A stretch of DNA of 64,000 nucleotides from Domibacillus indicus (GCF_000970685.1 NZ_LAJB01000010.1:1-64000), one strand, 5' to 3'. Shown: positions 9,714 through 18,145, numbered from the stretch's first letter. Translations and numbers: made by a program. Notes: generated by a model from the letters alone, not told the origin.

Positions 9714-10688
9714 ATGAAATATCGTCGTTTGGGCAGCAGCGGATTAAAAGTTAGTGAAATTGGACTTGGGAGCTGGCTGACTTATGGAGAAACGGTAGGA
9801 AATCAAAACGCCATTGACTGTATCCACCAGGCTTATGAGCTTGGTATTAACTTTTTCGATACTGCAAACGCATACAATCAGGGCGAAGCCGAAAAAGTGG
9901 TTGGTGAAGCTTTAAAATCATTTTCCAGATCAAGCTATGTACTTGCAACAAAAGTATTTTTTCCTATGGGAGATGGGCCAAACGAGCGAGGCCTTTCACG
10001 GAAACATATCATTGAGCAATGCGATGCGAGTTTAAAGCGGTTAGGTGTTGATTATCTGGATCTTTATCAATGTCACCGATTTGATGAAGAAACGCCAACG
10101 GAAGAAACATTACGTACATTGGATGATTTAGTTCAGCAGGGAAAAATCTTATATTACGGTGTTAGTGAATGGACTGCAGCCCAGATTATTGATGCTGTTC
10201 ATATAACAAAAGAAAAAAATCTCCGGCCGCTTGTTTCAAATCAACCGATCTATAACATGCTTGTACGCTATATCGAAAAAGAAGTTTTACCGGTTTCTGA
10301 AAAAGAAGGAATTGGGCAAGTTGTTTTTTCTCCCCTCGCACAAGGGATTCTTACAGGCAAATATAAACCGGGACAGGAGATCCCTTCTAATACCCGTGCA
10401 GCAAATGAAAACATTAACCGCTGGATTAAAAGCTACTTAAATGATGATGTTTTAAACCGAGTTGCCCGCCTGGAAGGAATTGCGAATGATCTGGGTATTA
10501 CATTATCCCAATTAGCTGTTGCCTGGATCTTAAGACAGCCCGGTGTTAGTTCTGCAATTGTCGGAGCAAGCCGTCCGGAACAGGTAACAGAAAATGTGAA
10601 AGCTTCTGAAGTTAATCTTTCTAATGATGTATTAGCTGAAACTGAATCTATTTTAAAAGAAATTGATGAATTTGTACCTATCTGGTAA
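9714..10688 (+). CDS. Aldo/keto reductase (YrpG / Kv-beta-like)
   Basis: An NADPH-dependent oxidoreductase of 324 residues with a TIM barrel. The catalytic tetrad is visible: Asp and Tyr in FFDTANAYNQG, Lys in LATKVFFP, His in YQCHRFD. The C-terminal cofactor-binding region contains SSAIVGASRPEQ. I chose the ATG at 9714 because AGGAGTGTTTAAA precedes it; the upstream in-frame TTG has no ribosome-binding site. Tandem with a related reductase. Substrate unknown; sugar aldehydes are possible given the context. Confidence 0.9.
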   Translation: MKYRRLGSSGLKVSEIGLGSWLTYGETVGNQNAIDCIHQAYELGINFFDTANAYNQGEAEKVVGEALKSFSRSSYVLATKVFFPMGDGPNERGLSRKHIIEQCDASLKRLGVDYLDLYQCHRFDEETPTEETLRTLDDLVQQGKILYYGVSEWTAAQIIDAVHITKEKNLRPLVSNQPIYNMLVRYIEKEVLPVSEKEGIGQVVFSPLAQGILTGKYKPGQEIPSNTRAANENINRWIKSYLNDDVLNRVARLEGIANDLGITLSQLAVAWILRQPGVSSAIVGASRPEQVTENVKASEVNLSNDVLAETESILKEIDEFVPIW

Positions 10689-10771
10689 AAGGGTGAACGG
10701 ACTGGCATTGCTTCTAGTCCGCGTCCTCTTTTCAGGTTTAAATAAAATACTATATCAGGAGGCTGGAATAA

Positions 10772-11788
10772 ATGGAATATCGTTATCTAGGGAAAACGGG
10801 TTTACGGGTAAGTGAGCTTTGTCTTGGAACAATGACATTAGGCCGTGAAACGAGTGAAAAGGACAGCTTCAGTATTTTGAACCGTTATGTTGAAGCAGGA
10901 GGAAATTTTATTGACACGGCCGACGTCTACACTCGGGGTGTTTCTGAAGAAATTGTCGGTAAATGGTTAAAGAATCAGAATCGTGATGACTACGTTGTTG
11001 CAACAAAGGTTCGTTTCCCGATGGGGGAAGGGCCAAATGATGCCGGTCTGAGCAGAAAACATATTATCTCCGGTGTTAAAGAAAGCCTGCACCGCCTTGG
11101 AACTGATTATATCGATCTTTATCAGGTTCATGCGTGGGATCAACGAACACCTTTAGAAGAAACGTTAAGCACGTTAAATGATCTTGTTCGTGAAGGACTT
11201 GTACGTTACATTGGAGCAAGTAACTTTAAAGGCTGGCAGCTTCAAAAAGCAGTAGATTTAAGTAAACAAAAAGGATGGGAACAATTTGTCTGCCTGCAGC
11301 CTCAATATAATTTGCTGTGTCGCGCGACTGAATACGAATTAATGGATGTTTGTGAGAATGAAGGGTTAGGAGTTATCCCATGGAGTCCGCTTCGCGGAGG
11401 GTGGTTAAGCGGGAAGTTTACACGTGACATGGTTAAGCCGCCGGAAGATTCTCGTATATCTGTTGCTGAAGAAAAAGGCTATAGTGAGACATGGGACAAA
11501 TATAACAATGATTTTACCTGGAATTTGTTAGATACGTTATATAGTGTTGCAGAAGAAGCGGGCAAGACCCCAGCCCAGGCGGCAATCAACTGGCTTCTAA
11601 ACAGGCGCGGTGTTACGGCTCCGATTATCGGTGCGCGCACAATGGATCAGCTTGAAGCTAACCTGGGTTCTGCTGGATGGTCTTTAACAAATGATCAACT
11701 GGAACGCTTAACTCAAGCGAGTGAATTGTTTATAAGCTATCCTTATGATATCGATGCAATCAATCAGCGCAATAGAGGCAGAGAGTAA
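10772..11788 (+). CDS. Aldo/keto reductase
   Basis: A second NADPH-dependent aldo/keto reductase (338 residues) downstream of its paralogue, with its own ribosome-binding site (CAGGAGGCTGGAATAA). Catalytic residues: [11 protein letters not shown] (Asp, Tyr), VATKVRFP (Lys), YQVHAWD (His); the cofactor motif is [12 protein letters not shown]. The two copies are clearly diverged (shared motifs such as RFPMGEGPN versus FFPMGDGPN), indicating an old duplication. Probably one operon, ended by the hairpin at 11918. Confidence 0.9.
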   Translation: MEYRYLGKTGLRVSELCLGTMTLGRETSEKDSFSILNRYVEAGGNFIDTADVYTRGVSEEIVGKWLKNQNRDDYVVATKVRFPMGEGPNDAGLSRKHIISGVKESLHRLGTDYIDLYQVHAWDQRTPLEETLSTLNDLVREGLVRYIGASNFKGWQLQKAVDLSKQKGWEQFVCLQPQYNLLCRATEYELMDVCENEGLGVIPWSPLRGGWLSGKFTRDMVKPPEDSRISVAEEKGYSETWDKYNNDFTWNLLDTLYSVAEEAGKTPAQAAINWLLNRRGVTAPIIGARTMDQLEANLGSAGWSLTNDQLERLTQASELFISYPYDIDAINQRNRGRE

Positions 11789-11917
11789 AAGGACGCAGGG
11801 ACAGGTTTCCTGTCTTAAAACAAATGTAAGGGATAGAATTATTCTAAACCCTTGATATATAAAGATTTATTAGCAAATTGAAAAAAATTTGCTGACAGTA
11901 AGAATAATTAACATAGG

Positions 11918-11957
11918 CTTCTCATAAGTTGAACAAACTTATGGGAAGTTTTTTTAT
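11918..11957 (+). terminator. Rho-independent terminator
   Basis: Stem CTTCTCATAAGTT (11918-11930) with AACTTATGGGAAG (11936-11948), one wobble pair, followed by T7. Ends the aldo/keto reductase operon. Confidence 0.85.
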
Positions 11958-12077
11958 TTCTTAGGCTTTGTTATACAGTACTCTTGATTTTCGCTTTAGG
12001 TATTCTCTTTCTTTTTATGCACAGTGACAGGATTGTTGGCGGCCCATGCAGAAAAAAACGTATATTTTTATTTATAT

Positions 12078-12134
12078 TTGACAATGATAATCATTATCAA
12101 ATATAATGATAACTACAAGTGATAATAATTCTCA
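12078..12134 (+). promoter_or_regulatory. SigA promoter with two Fur boxes
   Basis: A consensus -35 TTGACA (12078-12083) and -10 TATAAT (12102-12107) with an 18-base spacer. A perfect 7-1-7 Fur box (TGATAAT-C-ATTATCA, 12085-12099) fills the spacer. A second one (TGATAAT-A-ATTCTCA, 12120-12134, one mismatch) lies just after the expected transcription start. This is a textbook iron-repressed promoter pointing right. Confidence 0.88.
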
Positions 12135-12286
12135 TTTGCTTCTTGCAAACAGAACTTGGTATCCCCCCTCTTTTATCGAGTTCAAGCGGCTGTTTCTTAT
12201 TACTTCTTTTATCGAAGTAGTAAGAAGCGTGCTTTAAGAAAATGCACGCTAAACAGGATAGATGTTAGAAAGGCAGGAGAGGAACA
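12135..12286 (+). ncRNA. Structured C-rich leader or small RNA of the Fur-controlled transcript
   Basis: The predicted transcript carries TATCCCCCCTCTTTTATC (from about 12160) inside a possible GAACT/AGTTC hairpin loop, then a 13-bp stem (TTCTTATTACTTC with GAAGTAGTAAGAA, 12196-12230) and a 7-bp stem AGCGTGC/GCACGCT. No T-tail follows either stem, so it may be a leader for the next gene rather than a terminated RNA. The C-rich loop recalls iron-sparing small RNAs such as FsrA, but identity was not shown. Confidence 0.4.
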
Positions 12287-12419
12287 GTGGAATTTATTGT
12301 TTGCCAGTGGTGTTTTTTATATCTATGCACAAGAACTGGCTGAAGGTGAGTATGCTGTTAATGAGGGCTGCTGTCCTTGTTGCGGTTTGGGGGAGCTTGA
12401 AAACCAATTCCTGCTTTAA
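12287..12419 (+). pseudogene. SR1P-like two-CxxC peptide gene, apparently frameshifted
   Basis: A GTG start (12287) has an excellent ribosome-binding site (GGAGAGGAACA) and encodes VEFIVCQWC, but the frame stops after 18 codons. Removing one T from the T6 run at about 12314 restores a 43-residue peptide that continues FYIYAQELAEGEYAVNEG and CCPCCG and ends at 12419. The restored peptide matches my recollection of the GapA-binding peptide SR1P: xxIVCQxC, exactly 18 residues, then CCxxC. It would bind one metal ion. Whether the shift is real, programmed or a sequencing error cannot be told. It lies under the Fur promoter. Confidence 0.5.
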
Positions 12420-12484
12420 ATGAAAATGAACTTGGAAATGAATGGATCACACAATAAAAATTACTTCTAAGGGGAGGGCAATAT

Positions 12485-12892
12485 ATGCCTAATTACTATA
12501 TTGCAGTGCAATCATTTCTTCATCAAATTGATTGCTCTTGTCCGGATAAAGAACATTCAGATACAGTAAAAATCGATCAGGGAGATATCATTAGTGTTTA
12601 TTATGAGCGCACACATACCACGGTAGACGGATGGTTTGTCCTGATCGAAGTGAACCAGCGCCGTTTTTACATATCTATAAATGATTTAGAGCGATATTAT
12701 TCACAGGGCTTCCTATTTTCAGGATTGGACATAGAGCTTCAATTGAATTATCTCAAATTTCATATAGATGAGTCGCTTGACCATGCTGATGAAGGAAAAT
12801 TCAAAGAGACGTCAAAGAAATGGACAGAAGCAAAAATGTATAACGAGAAGCTGGAAGCAGCGGCGAAAAGCAGTATGGAAGTTTCTTTGTAA
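12485..12892 (+). CDS. IDEAL domain protein
   Basis: A 135-residue soluble protein. The C-terminal part (LDIELQLNYLKFHIDESLDHADEGKFKETSKKW, given in pieces: LNYLKFHIDESLDHADEGKF) looks like the IDEAL domain found in several small Bacillaceae proteins, including ComK-binding partners of the competence machinery; the N-terminal part is not recognised. Strong ribosome-binding site GGGGAGGGCAATAT. It follows the Fur-controlled peptide gene by 65 bp and could be co-transcribed, so iron regulation is possible. Function unknown. Confidence 0.7.
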   Translation: MPNYYIAVQSFLHQIDCSCPDKEHSDTVKIDQGDIISVYYERTHTTVDGWFVLIEVNQRRFYISINDLERYYSQGFLFSGLDIELQLNYLKFHIDESLDHADEGKFKETSKKWTEAKMYNEKLEAAAKSSMEVSL

Positions 12893-12959
12893 TCATCGTA
12901 AGTCTGCAGTCTTTGACTTTATCAAAAGGTAAATGAACACACAGTATGGAAATGGAATG

Positions 12960-12985
12960 GCCGTTCTCTTAAGCCAGAGAACGGC
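12960..12985 (+). terminator. Probable terminator after the IDEAL gene
   Basis: Perfect 10-bp stem GCCGTTCTCT (12960-12969) with AGAGAACGGC (12976-12985), then TTTACTATTAC. The T-tail is short. Confidence 0.65.
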
Positions 12986-13102
12986 TTTACTATTACTTTA
13001 GAAGCGGATTTTGTGTTAAGGAAAGCTTTTCGTTTAAAATAACTTTCAATACTGCAAAGCAGCTTATTCTTTTAGCCTGGAACAGCAATGATTACACAAA
13101 GG

Positions 13103-13140
13103 ACGGGCCCTGGACTTTTTCTAAAAAATCCAGGGCCCGT
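13103..13140 (-). terminator. Terminator after the DUF4317 gene
   Basis: Perfect 12-bp stem ACGGGCCCTGGA (13103-13114) with TCCAGGGCCCGT (13129-13140), 24 bp beyond the stop of the leftward gene. On the minus strand CCTTTGTG follows the stem. Confidence 0.7.
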
Positions 13141-13164
13141 CCCGTATACCCGATGCCTTTTTAT

Positions 13165-14349
13165 TTATTGTTTATCCCAATCGCCGCTAAGAGCTTCCGG
13201 AATCATTGTAAAGCCTTCAATAACCGTATCTTCTTCCACTTCGATCATAAGGTAGCGCTTGCCGTTGAAAAGAATTTGTTTTACATAGCTCAAATCCTGA
13301 GGGCTGATCGAAATGTTCGCTGCTTTCGTGCTGATTTTGATTGATTTTGAGTTGTATTTCGGCAGGATGCTGGTGGCTTTGATTTCATATTTGTCATCAT
13401 CGATGATTTTCTGGTAAGCTGATTCAACCTTTTCCGAATTTACGTCTTCGAGGCCGCTCATTCTTAAAACACGTTCTACGTCTTTGGAATCCAATTTCGG
13501 CGGTTCTTCCTCTTCATTTTCCTCGATCATCCGGTGAATTTCTTCATACACATTGGAGAGTGAGGATGTGCTGAGCTGATCTCCTGTTACGTCTTTAATA
13601 ATTTCCTCGAAAACGATTTTATCGTCTTTTGCCGTCATCGCTTCTTCGCCATTTAATACTTCCTCTATAAACTGGTAATCGGGCTCATGAACCTTGCCTG
13701 CCGAATACAAAATGTGATTCACATCTGTGGCATTATCGGTGAAGCATGGAAACAGAAACCCTGAGAGGGGGGCATTAAGGTTGATAATGGGATCAACGAC
13801 AAAATGATATTTGAATTCTTTTTCGACATAGTCAAAAAGCAGTTCTTTTTTCGGCTCTTGTGTATTGTTGATGCTGCATACAATAAACGGGTGCGAATAC
13901 ACGGTATCCCGTTCGCTTTCCTCAGATTCTGCGCTTCGGCGTTTCATTGGCTTAAAATATTCTCCGCGAATAAATGTTATGACGATATCCTTCTCATATT
14001 GCCGGAGTGCCAGCATTTTGCCGACGATTTGAAGCATCCGTTCCTTCCAGCCCTCTGTATCACTGCTGAGCAGCCCCTGATGCAAAATGAGCTGGCTGCT
14101 GTTCTGGGCTTCCCGCTGAAAGGTTAACTCAAAAAGCTTCTCATCGAGCTGGCCGGAAAGCATTTTTTTGAAGTTGTTCATAAACAACTCCTGCTGATCC
14201 TGGTCCAGCATTTCAAAGGGCTGGCTTTGATGGTGATAAATATCACTCGATTCCTTCATAATATAAACGTTAAAAATGTCGGAAATCTTGAGCAAATCAT
14301 TGCCCGGTTTAAATTGTTTTCGAATATGTGCTATGTCTTTTTTATTCAT
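13165..14349 (-). CDS. DUF4317 family protein
   Basis: A soluble, acidic 394-residue protein that begins MNKKDIAHIRKQFKPGNDLL and contains DIFNVYIMKESSDIYHHQSQ, which I recognise as the DUF4317 family of Firmicutes. No catalytic motif or function is known. I chose the ATG at 14349 because AGGAG lies 10 bases upstream; an in-frame start 4 codons earlier is too close to that site. Single-gene transcript with its own terminator. Confidence 0.82.
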   Translation of the reverse strand: MNKKDIAHIRKQFKPGNDLLKISDIFNVYIMKESSDIYHHQSQPFEMLDQDQQELFMNNFKKMLSGQLDEKLFELTFQREAQNSSQLILHQGLLSSDTEGWKERMLQIVGKMLALRQYEKDIVITFIRGEYFKPMKRRSAESEESERDTVYSHPFIVCSINNTQEPKKELLFDYVEKEFKYHFVVDPIINLNAPLSGFLFPCFTDNATDVNHILYSAGKVHEPDYQFIEEVLNGEEAMTAKDDKIVFEEIIKDVTGDQLSTSSLSNVYEEIHRMIEENEEEEPPKLDSKDVERVLRMSGLEDVNSEKVESAYQKIIDDDKYEIKATSILPKYNSKSIKISTKAANISISPQDLSYVKQILFNGKRYLMIEVEEDTVIEGFTMIPEALSGDWDKQ

Positions 14350-14522
14350 GGTTACATCCACTCCTAATCCACCCTGATCTGGCTATGTACTAGAATAACA
14401 AATAACCTTTGCTTTTACATTATTGATTCAGCCATTCTCTATGTTCGGGCACATTTGTATGTTTAATTTTTTTCTGAGCGTGAAGAGAATATATATAAAA
14501 CAATTTAAAGGAGAGGATCAGC

Positions 14523-14858
14523 ATGGCAGTAGTTCAAGAGTATAACACGGTGAATGAAGCAGTACGGGCGGCGAACAGTTTATATACGCAGGGCATTGCA
14601 GAAGAAGAAGTGTATGTGCTGGCTCATGATGCAGAAACGACGAATGCAGTCGCTGACCAATCGAATGCCGAAAAGATCGGCATGGATGAAACAGGAGTTG
14701 GGGCAACGGTGAAAAATATGTTCCGCAGCAAAGGCGACCAGCTCCGCTCCAAAATGGAGGAAATCGGCCTGAGCGCTGCAGAAGCGGACACATATGAAGA
14801 ACGTCTGGACCAGGGCAAAATTTTATTAATCTCCAAAAATGATGGAGCTGCTTTTTAA
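14523..14858 (+). CDS. YflT-domain general stress protein
   Basis: A small soluble protein of 111 residues with the YflT/GSP17M-like domain: N-terminal AVVQEYNTVNEAVRAANSLY, then VYVLAHDAETT and a glycine-rich middle. In B. subtilis, relatives belong to the sigB general stress regulon. No clear sigB promoter was found upstream here (a GTTTAA lies at 14459 but without a matching GGGTAT). Ribosome-binding site AAAGGAGAGGATCAGC. Ended by a strong terminator at 14953. Confidence 0.85.
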   Translation: MAVVQEYNTVNEAVRAANSLYTQGIAEEEVYVLAHDAETTNAVADQSNAEKIGMDETGVGATVKNMFRSKGDQLRSKMEEIGLSAAEADTYEERLDQGKILLISKNDGAAF

Positions 14859-14952
14859 TCAGGTGAAAAAACGATTCTCAGTATAAACAGGAGCAGTTTA
14901 AAATACGCAGGATCTTGAAGCGGAAAGCTGCTTTTAGAAACTGAAACAAATA

Positions 14953-14990
14953 AAAACACCTTCAAGCTGAAAAACTTGAAGGTGTTTTTT
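14953..14990 (+). terminator. Strong rho-independent terminator
   Basis: Perfect 14-bp stem AAAACACCTTCAAG (14953-14966) with CTTGAAGGTGTTTT (14975-14988), continuing into a T-run. Confidence 0.92.
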
Positions 14991-15223
14991 ATGCTGAAAT
15001 AAAAAAGCTGCCGCACCGGAAATATTTGGGGTTTTGTTCAAAGCGGCAACGTGCGGTCCGTTGAAGCAATCGTTAAGAATTAATGAACAATAACAATGAG
15101 CTTAATACGGCCGCTCAATAGTAATAATCAGGAAGCCATATTCATATGCTAGGGCGAAAGAAAGAGCTGATCCGTTGCCGCATGTCCAGTATAAAAAAGC
15201 GGATAACTGTTAGGGGTGTGCCT

Positions 15224-16663
15224 ATGCCTGCGATAACTGGCAATGAATATGTTGAACGGATTGACAGGATGAAGACAAGAATCTGGGTAGACGGGACGCT
15301 TGTATCAGGCAGGATCTCTGAGCATCCAGTATTTAAAGGAGTCATGAAAAGCCAGGCAGCATTATATGATTTACAGCACAATAAATCAATTAAGACGGCT
15401 ATGACCTACGAGTCACCGTTAACGGGAAATAAAGTAGGACTGTCTTATTTACAGCCAAAAACAAAAGAGGATTTAATAAAAAGACGGGCAATGATCCAGG
15501 AATGGGCGCTTTCCAATAACGGGATGATGGGAAGAAGCCCGGATTATATGAATACAATGCTAATGGCCTTTGCCTCGTCTGCAGGGTTTTTAAAAGGAAA
15601 GGAAAACTGCTTTCCTGACAATATCATAAGCTTTTATGAATACGCCCGGGAAAAAGATATATCGATGACCCACACCTTTATTGATCCTCAGGTAAACCGG
15701 GCCAGATTTTATTTTGAAACAGCCGATGAGCCGATCGCCGCAAAAGTAGTGAAGAAAAACAAAGAGGGGATTGTTATAAAAGGTGCCCGCCTGCTGGCAA
15801 CACAGGGCGGGATAACGGATGAAATTGTTGTTTTCTCAGCAGGAGGCATTCAGGATAAAGCGAATGGGTTTGCTTTTTCGATACCGACTGACAGTAAAGG
15901 ACTGGCGTTTATTTGCAGAAGCTCTTTTGTTGAAGGAGATTCGTCTTTTAATTATCCGCTAAGCTCCCGGTTCGAGGAAATGGATACCCTGGTCGTTTTC
16001 GATAATGTACTGGTTCCGTGGGAGCGCGTTTTTTATTATGATAACCTGCAAGTATCAAACAGTTTCATGGCATCAAGCTCTGTATTGCCTTTTGCCCTGC
16101 ACCAGGCTGTTTCCAGGCAGATTATTAAAACAGAATTTCTTTTAGGTGTTGCCCAGTCTATTATTGAGGCTATTAACATTATGGAATACCAGCATGTTCA
16201 GGAAAAAGCCTCCGAAATGATTGCCTCCTTAGAAACAATGAAGGCGCTGATCATGAAATCAGAAGCAGAAGCAGAAGCAGATGAATGGGGATTTATGCGG
16301 CCCGGCCAGCTCCCTTTGCAAGCCGCCGTTCATTTTTATCCGCGGCTTTATCCGCGCTTTATTGAAATCATCCAGCTCTTAGGGGCAAGCGGATTGATCA
16401 TGATTCCGACAGAGAGCGCTTTTCAATCCAGTATAAGAAAAGAGCTGGATCGATATTTACAGGCCAAATCCGCAAATGCACAGGATCGTGTAGCGCTTTT
16501 CCGGCTGGCATGGGATATCACAATGAGTTCATTCGGCACGCGGGAAACGCTCTATGAACGGTTTTTCTTTGGAGATCCTGTTAAGCTTTCAAGCCAGCTT
16601 TATTTTGCGTGTGATAAGAAACCATATATAAGGCGGGTAAAGGATTTTTTACAAAAAGGGTAA
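15224..16663 (+). CDS. HpaB-family flavin-dependent 4-hydroxyphenylacetate 3-monooxygenase, large component
   Basis: Oxygenase component that uses reduced FAD to hydroxylate a phenolic substrate, classically 4-hydroxyphenylacetate. The 479 residues show the acyl-CoA-dehydrogenase-like fold; motifs include MGRSPDYMNTMLMAF, SMTHTFIDPQVNR, ARLLATQGGITDEIVVFSAGG and DNVLVPWERVFYY. I chose the ATG at 15224 (AGGGGTG 5 bases upstream) because the chain then begins MPAITGNEYVERI as in relatives; longer in-frame starts lack a ribosome-binding site. No reductase (HpaC) or catabolic genes are nearby, so substrate and pathway are uncertain. Confidence 0.87.
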   Translation: MPAITGNEYVERIDRMKTRIWVDGTLVSGRISEHPVFKGVMKSQAALYDLQHNKSIKTAMTYESPLTGNKVGLSYLQPKTKEDLIKRRAMIQEWALSNNGMMGRSPDYMNTMLMAFASSAGFLKGKENCFPDNIISFYEYAREKDISMTHTFIDPQVNRARFYFETADEPIAAKVVKKNKEGIVIKGARLLATQGGITDEIVVFSAGGIQDKANGFAFSIPTDSKGLAFICRSSFVEGDSSFNYPLSSRFEEMDTLVVFDNVLVPWERVFYYDNLQVSNSFMASSSVLPFALHQAVSRQIIKTEFLLGVAQSIIEAINIMEYQHVQEKASEMIASLETMKALIMKSEAEAEADEWGFMRPGQLPLQAAVHFYPRLYPRFIEIIQLLGASGLIMIPTESAFQSSIRKELDRYLQAKSANAQDRVALFRLAWDITMSSFGTRETLYERFFFGDPVKLSSQLYFACDKKPYIRRVKDFLQKG

Positions 16664-16848
16664 AGCGGACAAAAAAACAAAAAGCAAAAAGTGCCAGTTT
16701 CCCGCGGCCTTGATGCATAAAGCAACGGAATAAAAGAGATTGCAAAGCCAATACCTCTTAGTCTTTGGATTGAAACGGATACTTGTGCTTGGGATGCTGG
16801 AAGAATGAAAAGTATGCTTTTTCGTTACCTGGAAATGGGGGAGTTTAC

Positions 16849-16974
16849 ATGCATTGGCTGCGTTTTATTCCGGTTATTTTTTTCTCTTTATCCGCTGTAT
16901 CATTGCTGCTGTTTCAAGTTGAAGGGATTATCTACTCTATTCGGGAGTACATGGAGTTTTACAAGCAAAAATAA
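16849..16974 (+). CDS. Small membrane protein of 41 residues
   Basis: Encodes one hydrophobic helix (WLRFIPVIFFSLSAVSLLLF) followed by a short charged tail ending YMEFYKQK. The ATG has a very good ribosome-binding site (GGGGGAGTTTAC) and a terminator follows at 17028. Not recognised as any family. Confidence 0.5.
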   Translation: MHWLRFIPVIFFSLSAVSLLLFQVEGIIYSIREYMEFYKQK

Positions 16975-17027
16975 CGATGACATTCCCTGGAGGAGGTATA
17001 GAGAGTATCTTATTTTAACAGAATGAA

Positions 17028-17060
17028 AAAGACTGCTGAGATCAAGTCGGCGGTCTTTTT
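17028..17060 (+). terminator. Rho-independent terminator
   Basis: Stem AAAGACTGCTGA (17028-17039) with TCGGCGGTCTTT (17047-17058), two wobble pairs, with T5 tail. Confidence 0.8.
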
Positions 17061-17104
17061 ATAAGTGGTGTGAAAGATAAAGCTTATCTTAGCCCGTGAT
17101 GTAG

Positions 17105-17239
17105 TTAATCGTTATTGCGGGCTTCTCCGCCTTTTTCCCCGATCTTTTGATAAAATTCTTTATCATGATTTTCAGCTGTAGCTTCTCCGCCTTTGCGGCC
17201 CGCTTCTTCACGGCGCATTTTATCGTTATTGTTAGCCAT
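17105..17239 (-). CDS. KGG-motif general stress protein (GsiB-like)
   Basis: A 44-residue hydrophilic protein beginning MANNNDKMRREEAGRKGGEA with two copies of the KGGEA motif (residues 17-21 and 36-40), typical of GsiB-like stress proteins that resemble plant LEA proteins. Ribosome-binding site GAAGGAGGAATTAGTT. It is preceded by a good sigB promoter (17290-17313), matching the known regulation of this family. Confidence 0.85.
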   Translation of the reverse strand: MANNNDKMRREEAGRKGGEATAENHDKEFYQKIGEKGGEARNND

Positions 17240-17289
17240 AACTAATTCCTCCTTCAAAAGACTATCCTGGTGTGGCTGCGGTATTCATA

Positions 17290-17313
17290 TTACCCGGCCA
17301 TTTTATTTAAAAC
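17290..17313 (-). promoter_or_regulatory. SigB promoter of the KGG stress gene
   Basis: On the minus strand, GTTTTA (17313-17308) and GGGTAA (17295-17290) are separated by 12 bases, close to the sigB consensus GTTTAA-N12-15-GGGTAT. The gene starts 51 bp downstream. Confidence 0.75.
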
Positions 17314-17379
17314 AGCTTTATTGGAATTGAACCGAAAGAACCATTATTATATTTCGAAAATAAAAAAGAGAAAAAAACG

Positions 17380-17624
17380 GATTTATTTGCGTTTATTCCG
17401 GGTATAAAACATATGAAGTAATAAAAGAATATAATCGAAACCCGGGCAGGATGGCAAGAGTGGCCGTCAACGTATCTGGCGTAGGTGGGGCCAATACACA
17501 ATATAGAAAGAGTGAATTATATTTTTTTATTACTTAACAAATAATTTTATAATCACTGGCTTGTCCAGTATGTAAAAATAATAAACGAGCCCCTGTCTTC
17601 CATGAAGCCGGGGGCTCGCTTTTA
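17380..17624 (+). ncRNA. Possible small transcript with sigB-like promoter and terminator
   Basis: A perfect sigB -10 (GGGTAT, 17400-17405) lies 14 bases after GATTTA. A hairpin CGAGCCCC (17586-17593) with GGGGCTCG (17611-17618) followed by CTTTTA could end the transcript about 200 nt later. The only reading frame inside (28 codons from 17451) lacks a properly spaced ribosome-binding site, so a noncoding RNA is as likely as a peptide. Confidence 0.35.
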
Positions 17625-17760
17625 TATGTTACTGGGAAAATGATAGAGCTTCTTTTCAGGAAAGAAGCGTCCATTCTAAAGAAGGGTATATAAAAAGAAC
17701 TAATGATTTTGAATGCGTTTTCTAATTGAATGGACTTCATAAAAGAAGCGAAAAAATCAT

Positions 17761-17785
17761 GTTTACTCTTCTGGAAAGTGGGAAC
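17761..17785 (+). promoter_or_regulatory. Possible sigB promoter of the 47-residue gene
   Basis: GTTTAC (17761-17766) and GGGAAC (17780-17785) with a 13-base spacer resemble a sigB promoter. The leader before the ribosome-binding site would be very short. Confidence 0.4.
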
Positions 17786-17809
17786 AAAATTGACAAAGGA
17801 GGGATTTTT

Positions 17810-17953
17810 ATGGACCATCCAAAAGAAATTGACAACAAAGCAAAGGAAAACATGAAAGAAATCCGAAAACAGGAAGAGCAGAAAGCAGCAGATAAAAATC
17901 GAATTCCTGATAACCAAAACAGACTGAAAGACACTGAAACCCGGCTTCCGTAA
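17810..17953 (+). CDS. Hydrophilic 47-residue protein
   Basis: Highly charged and probably unstructured, beginning MDHPKEIDNKAKENMKEIRK and rich in Lys, Glu, Gln and Asn. A strong ribosome-binding site (AAAGGAGGGATTTTT) and a sigB-like promoter support it. Such small charged proteins are common in the Bacillus stress and spore proteomes, but no family is recognised. Confidence 0.6.
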   Translation: MDHPKEIDNKAKENMKEIRKQEEQKAADKNRIPDNQNRLKDTETRLP

Positions 17954-18062
17954 ATACGGAATAAGCCAGCATAACAAAGTGATTTGGCGCGGCATTTGAT
18001 AAAGTAATTGCTTCTGGCTTTGAAACATAAAGTTATTGAAGCGTTCGTACCGGCCAAAAAAC

Positions 18063-18086
18063 CAGCCGTTTTTTAACGGCTGTTTA
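18063..18086 (+). terminator. Terminator after the 47-residue gene
   Basis: Perfect 8-bp stem CAGCCGTT (18063-18070) with AACGGCTG (18075-18082), then TTTA. Confidence 0.65.
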
Positions 18087-18093
18087 AATAAAG

Positions 18094-18125
18094 GAACGGC
18101 CTCAAAAATTTGAGGCCGTTCTTTT
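18094..18125. terminator. Bidirectional terminator
   Basis: Perfect stem GAACGGCCTCAAA with TTTGAGGCCGTTC followed by TTTTA; on the minus strand the tail reads CCTTTATTT. It can end the small leftward membrane-peptide gene and rightward readthrough. Confidence 0.75.
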
Positions 18126-18145
18126 ATGCGTTTTGCCATTTTTAT

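Noticed and set aside
12135-12230. FsrA small RNA
   Set aside because: Only the C-rich loop and Fur control are shared; no T-tailed terminator and no sequence match could be shown, so the name was not used.
14459-14495. SigB promoter before the YflT gene
   Set aside because: GTTTAA is present but no GGGTAT-like -10 lies at a proper distance.
17534-18139. A 201-codon minus-strand frame across the small stress genes
   Set aside because: It overlaps a well-supported small gene and two terminators and has no start signal.
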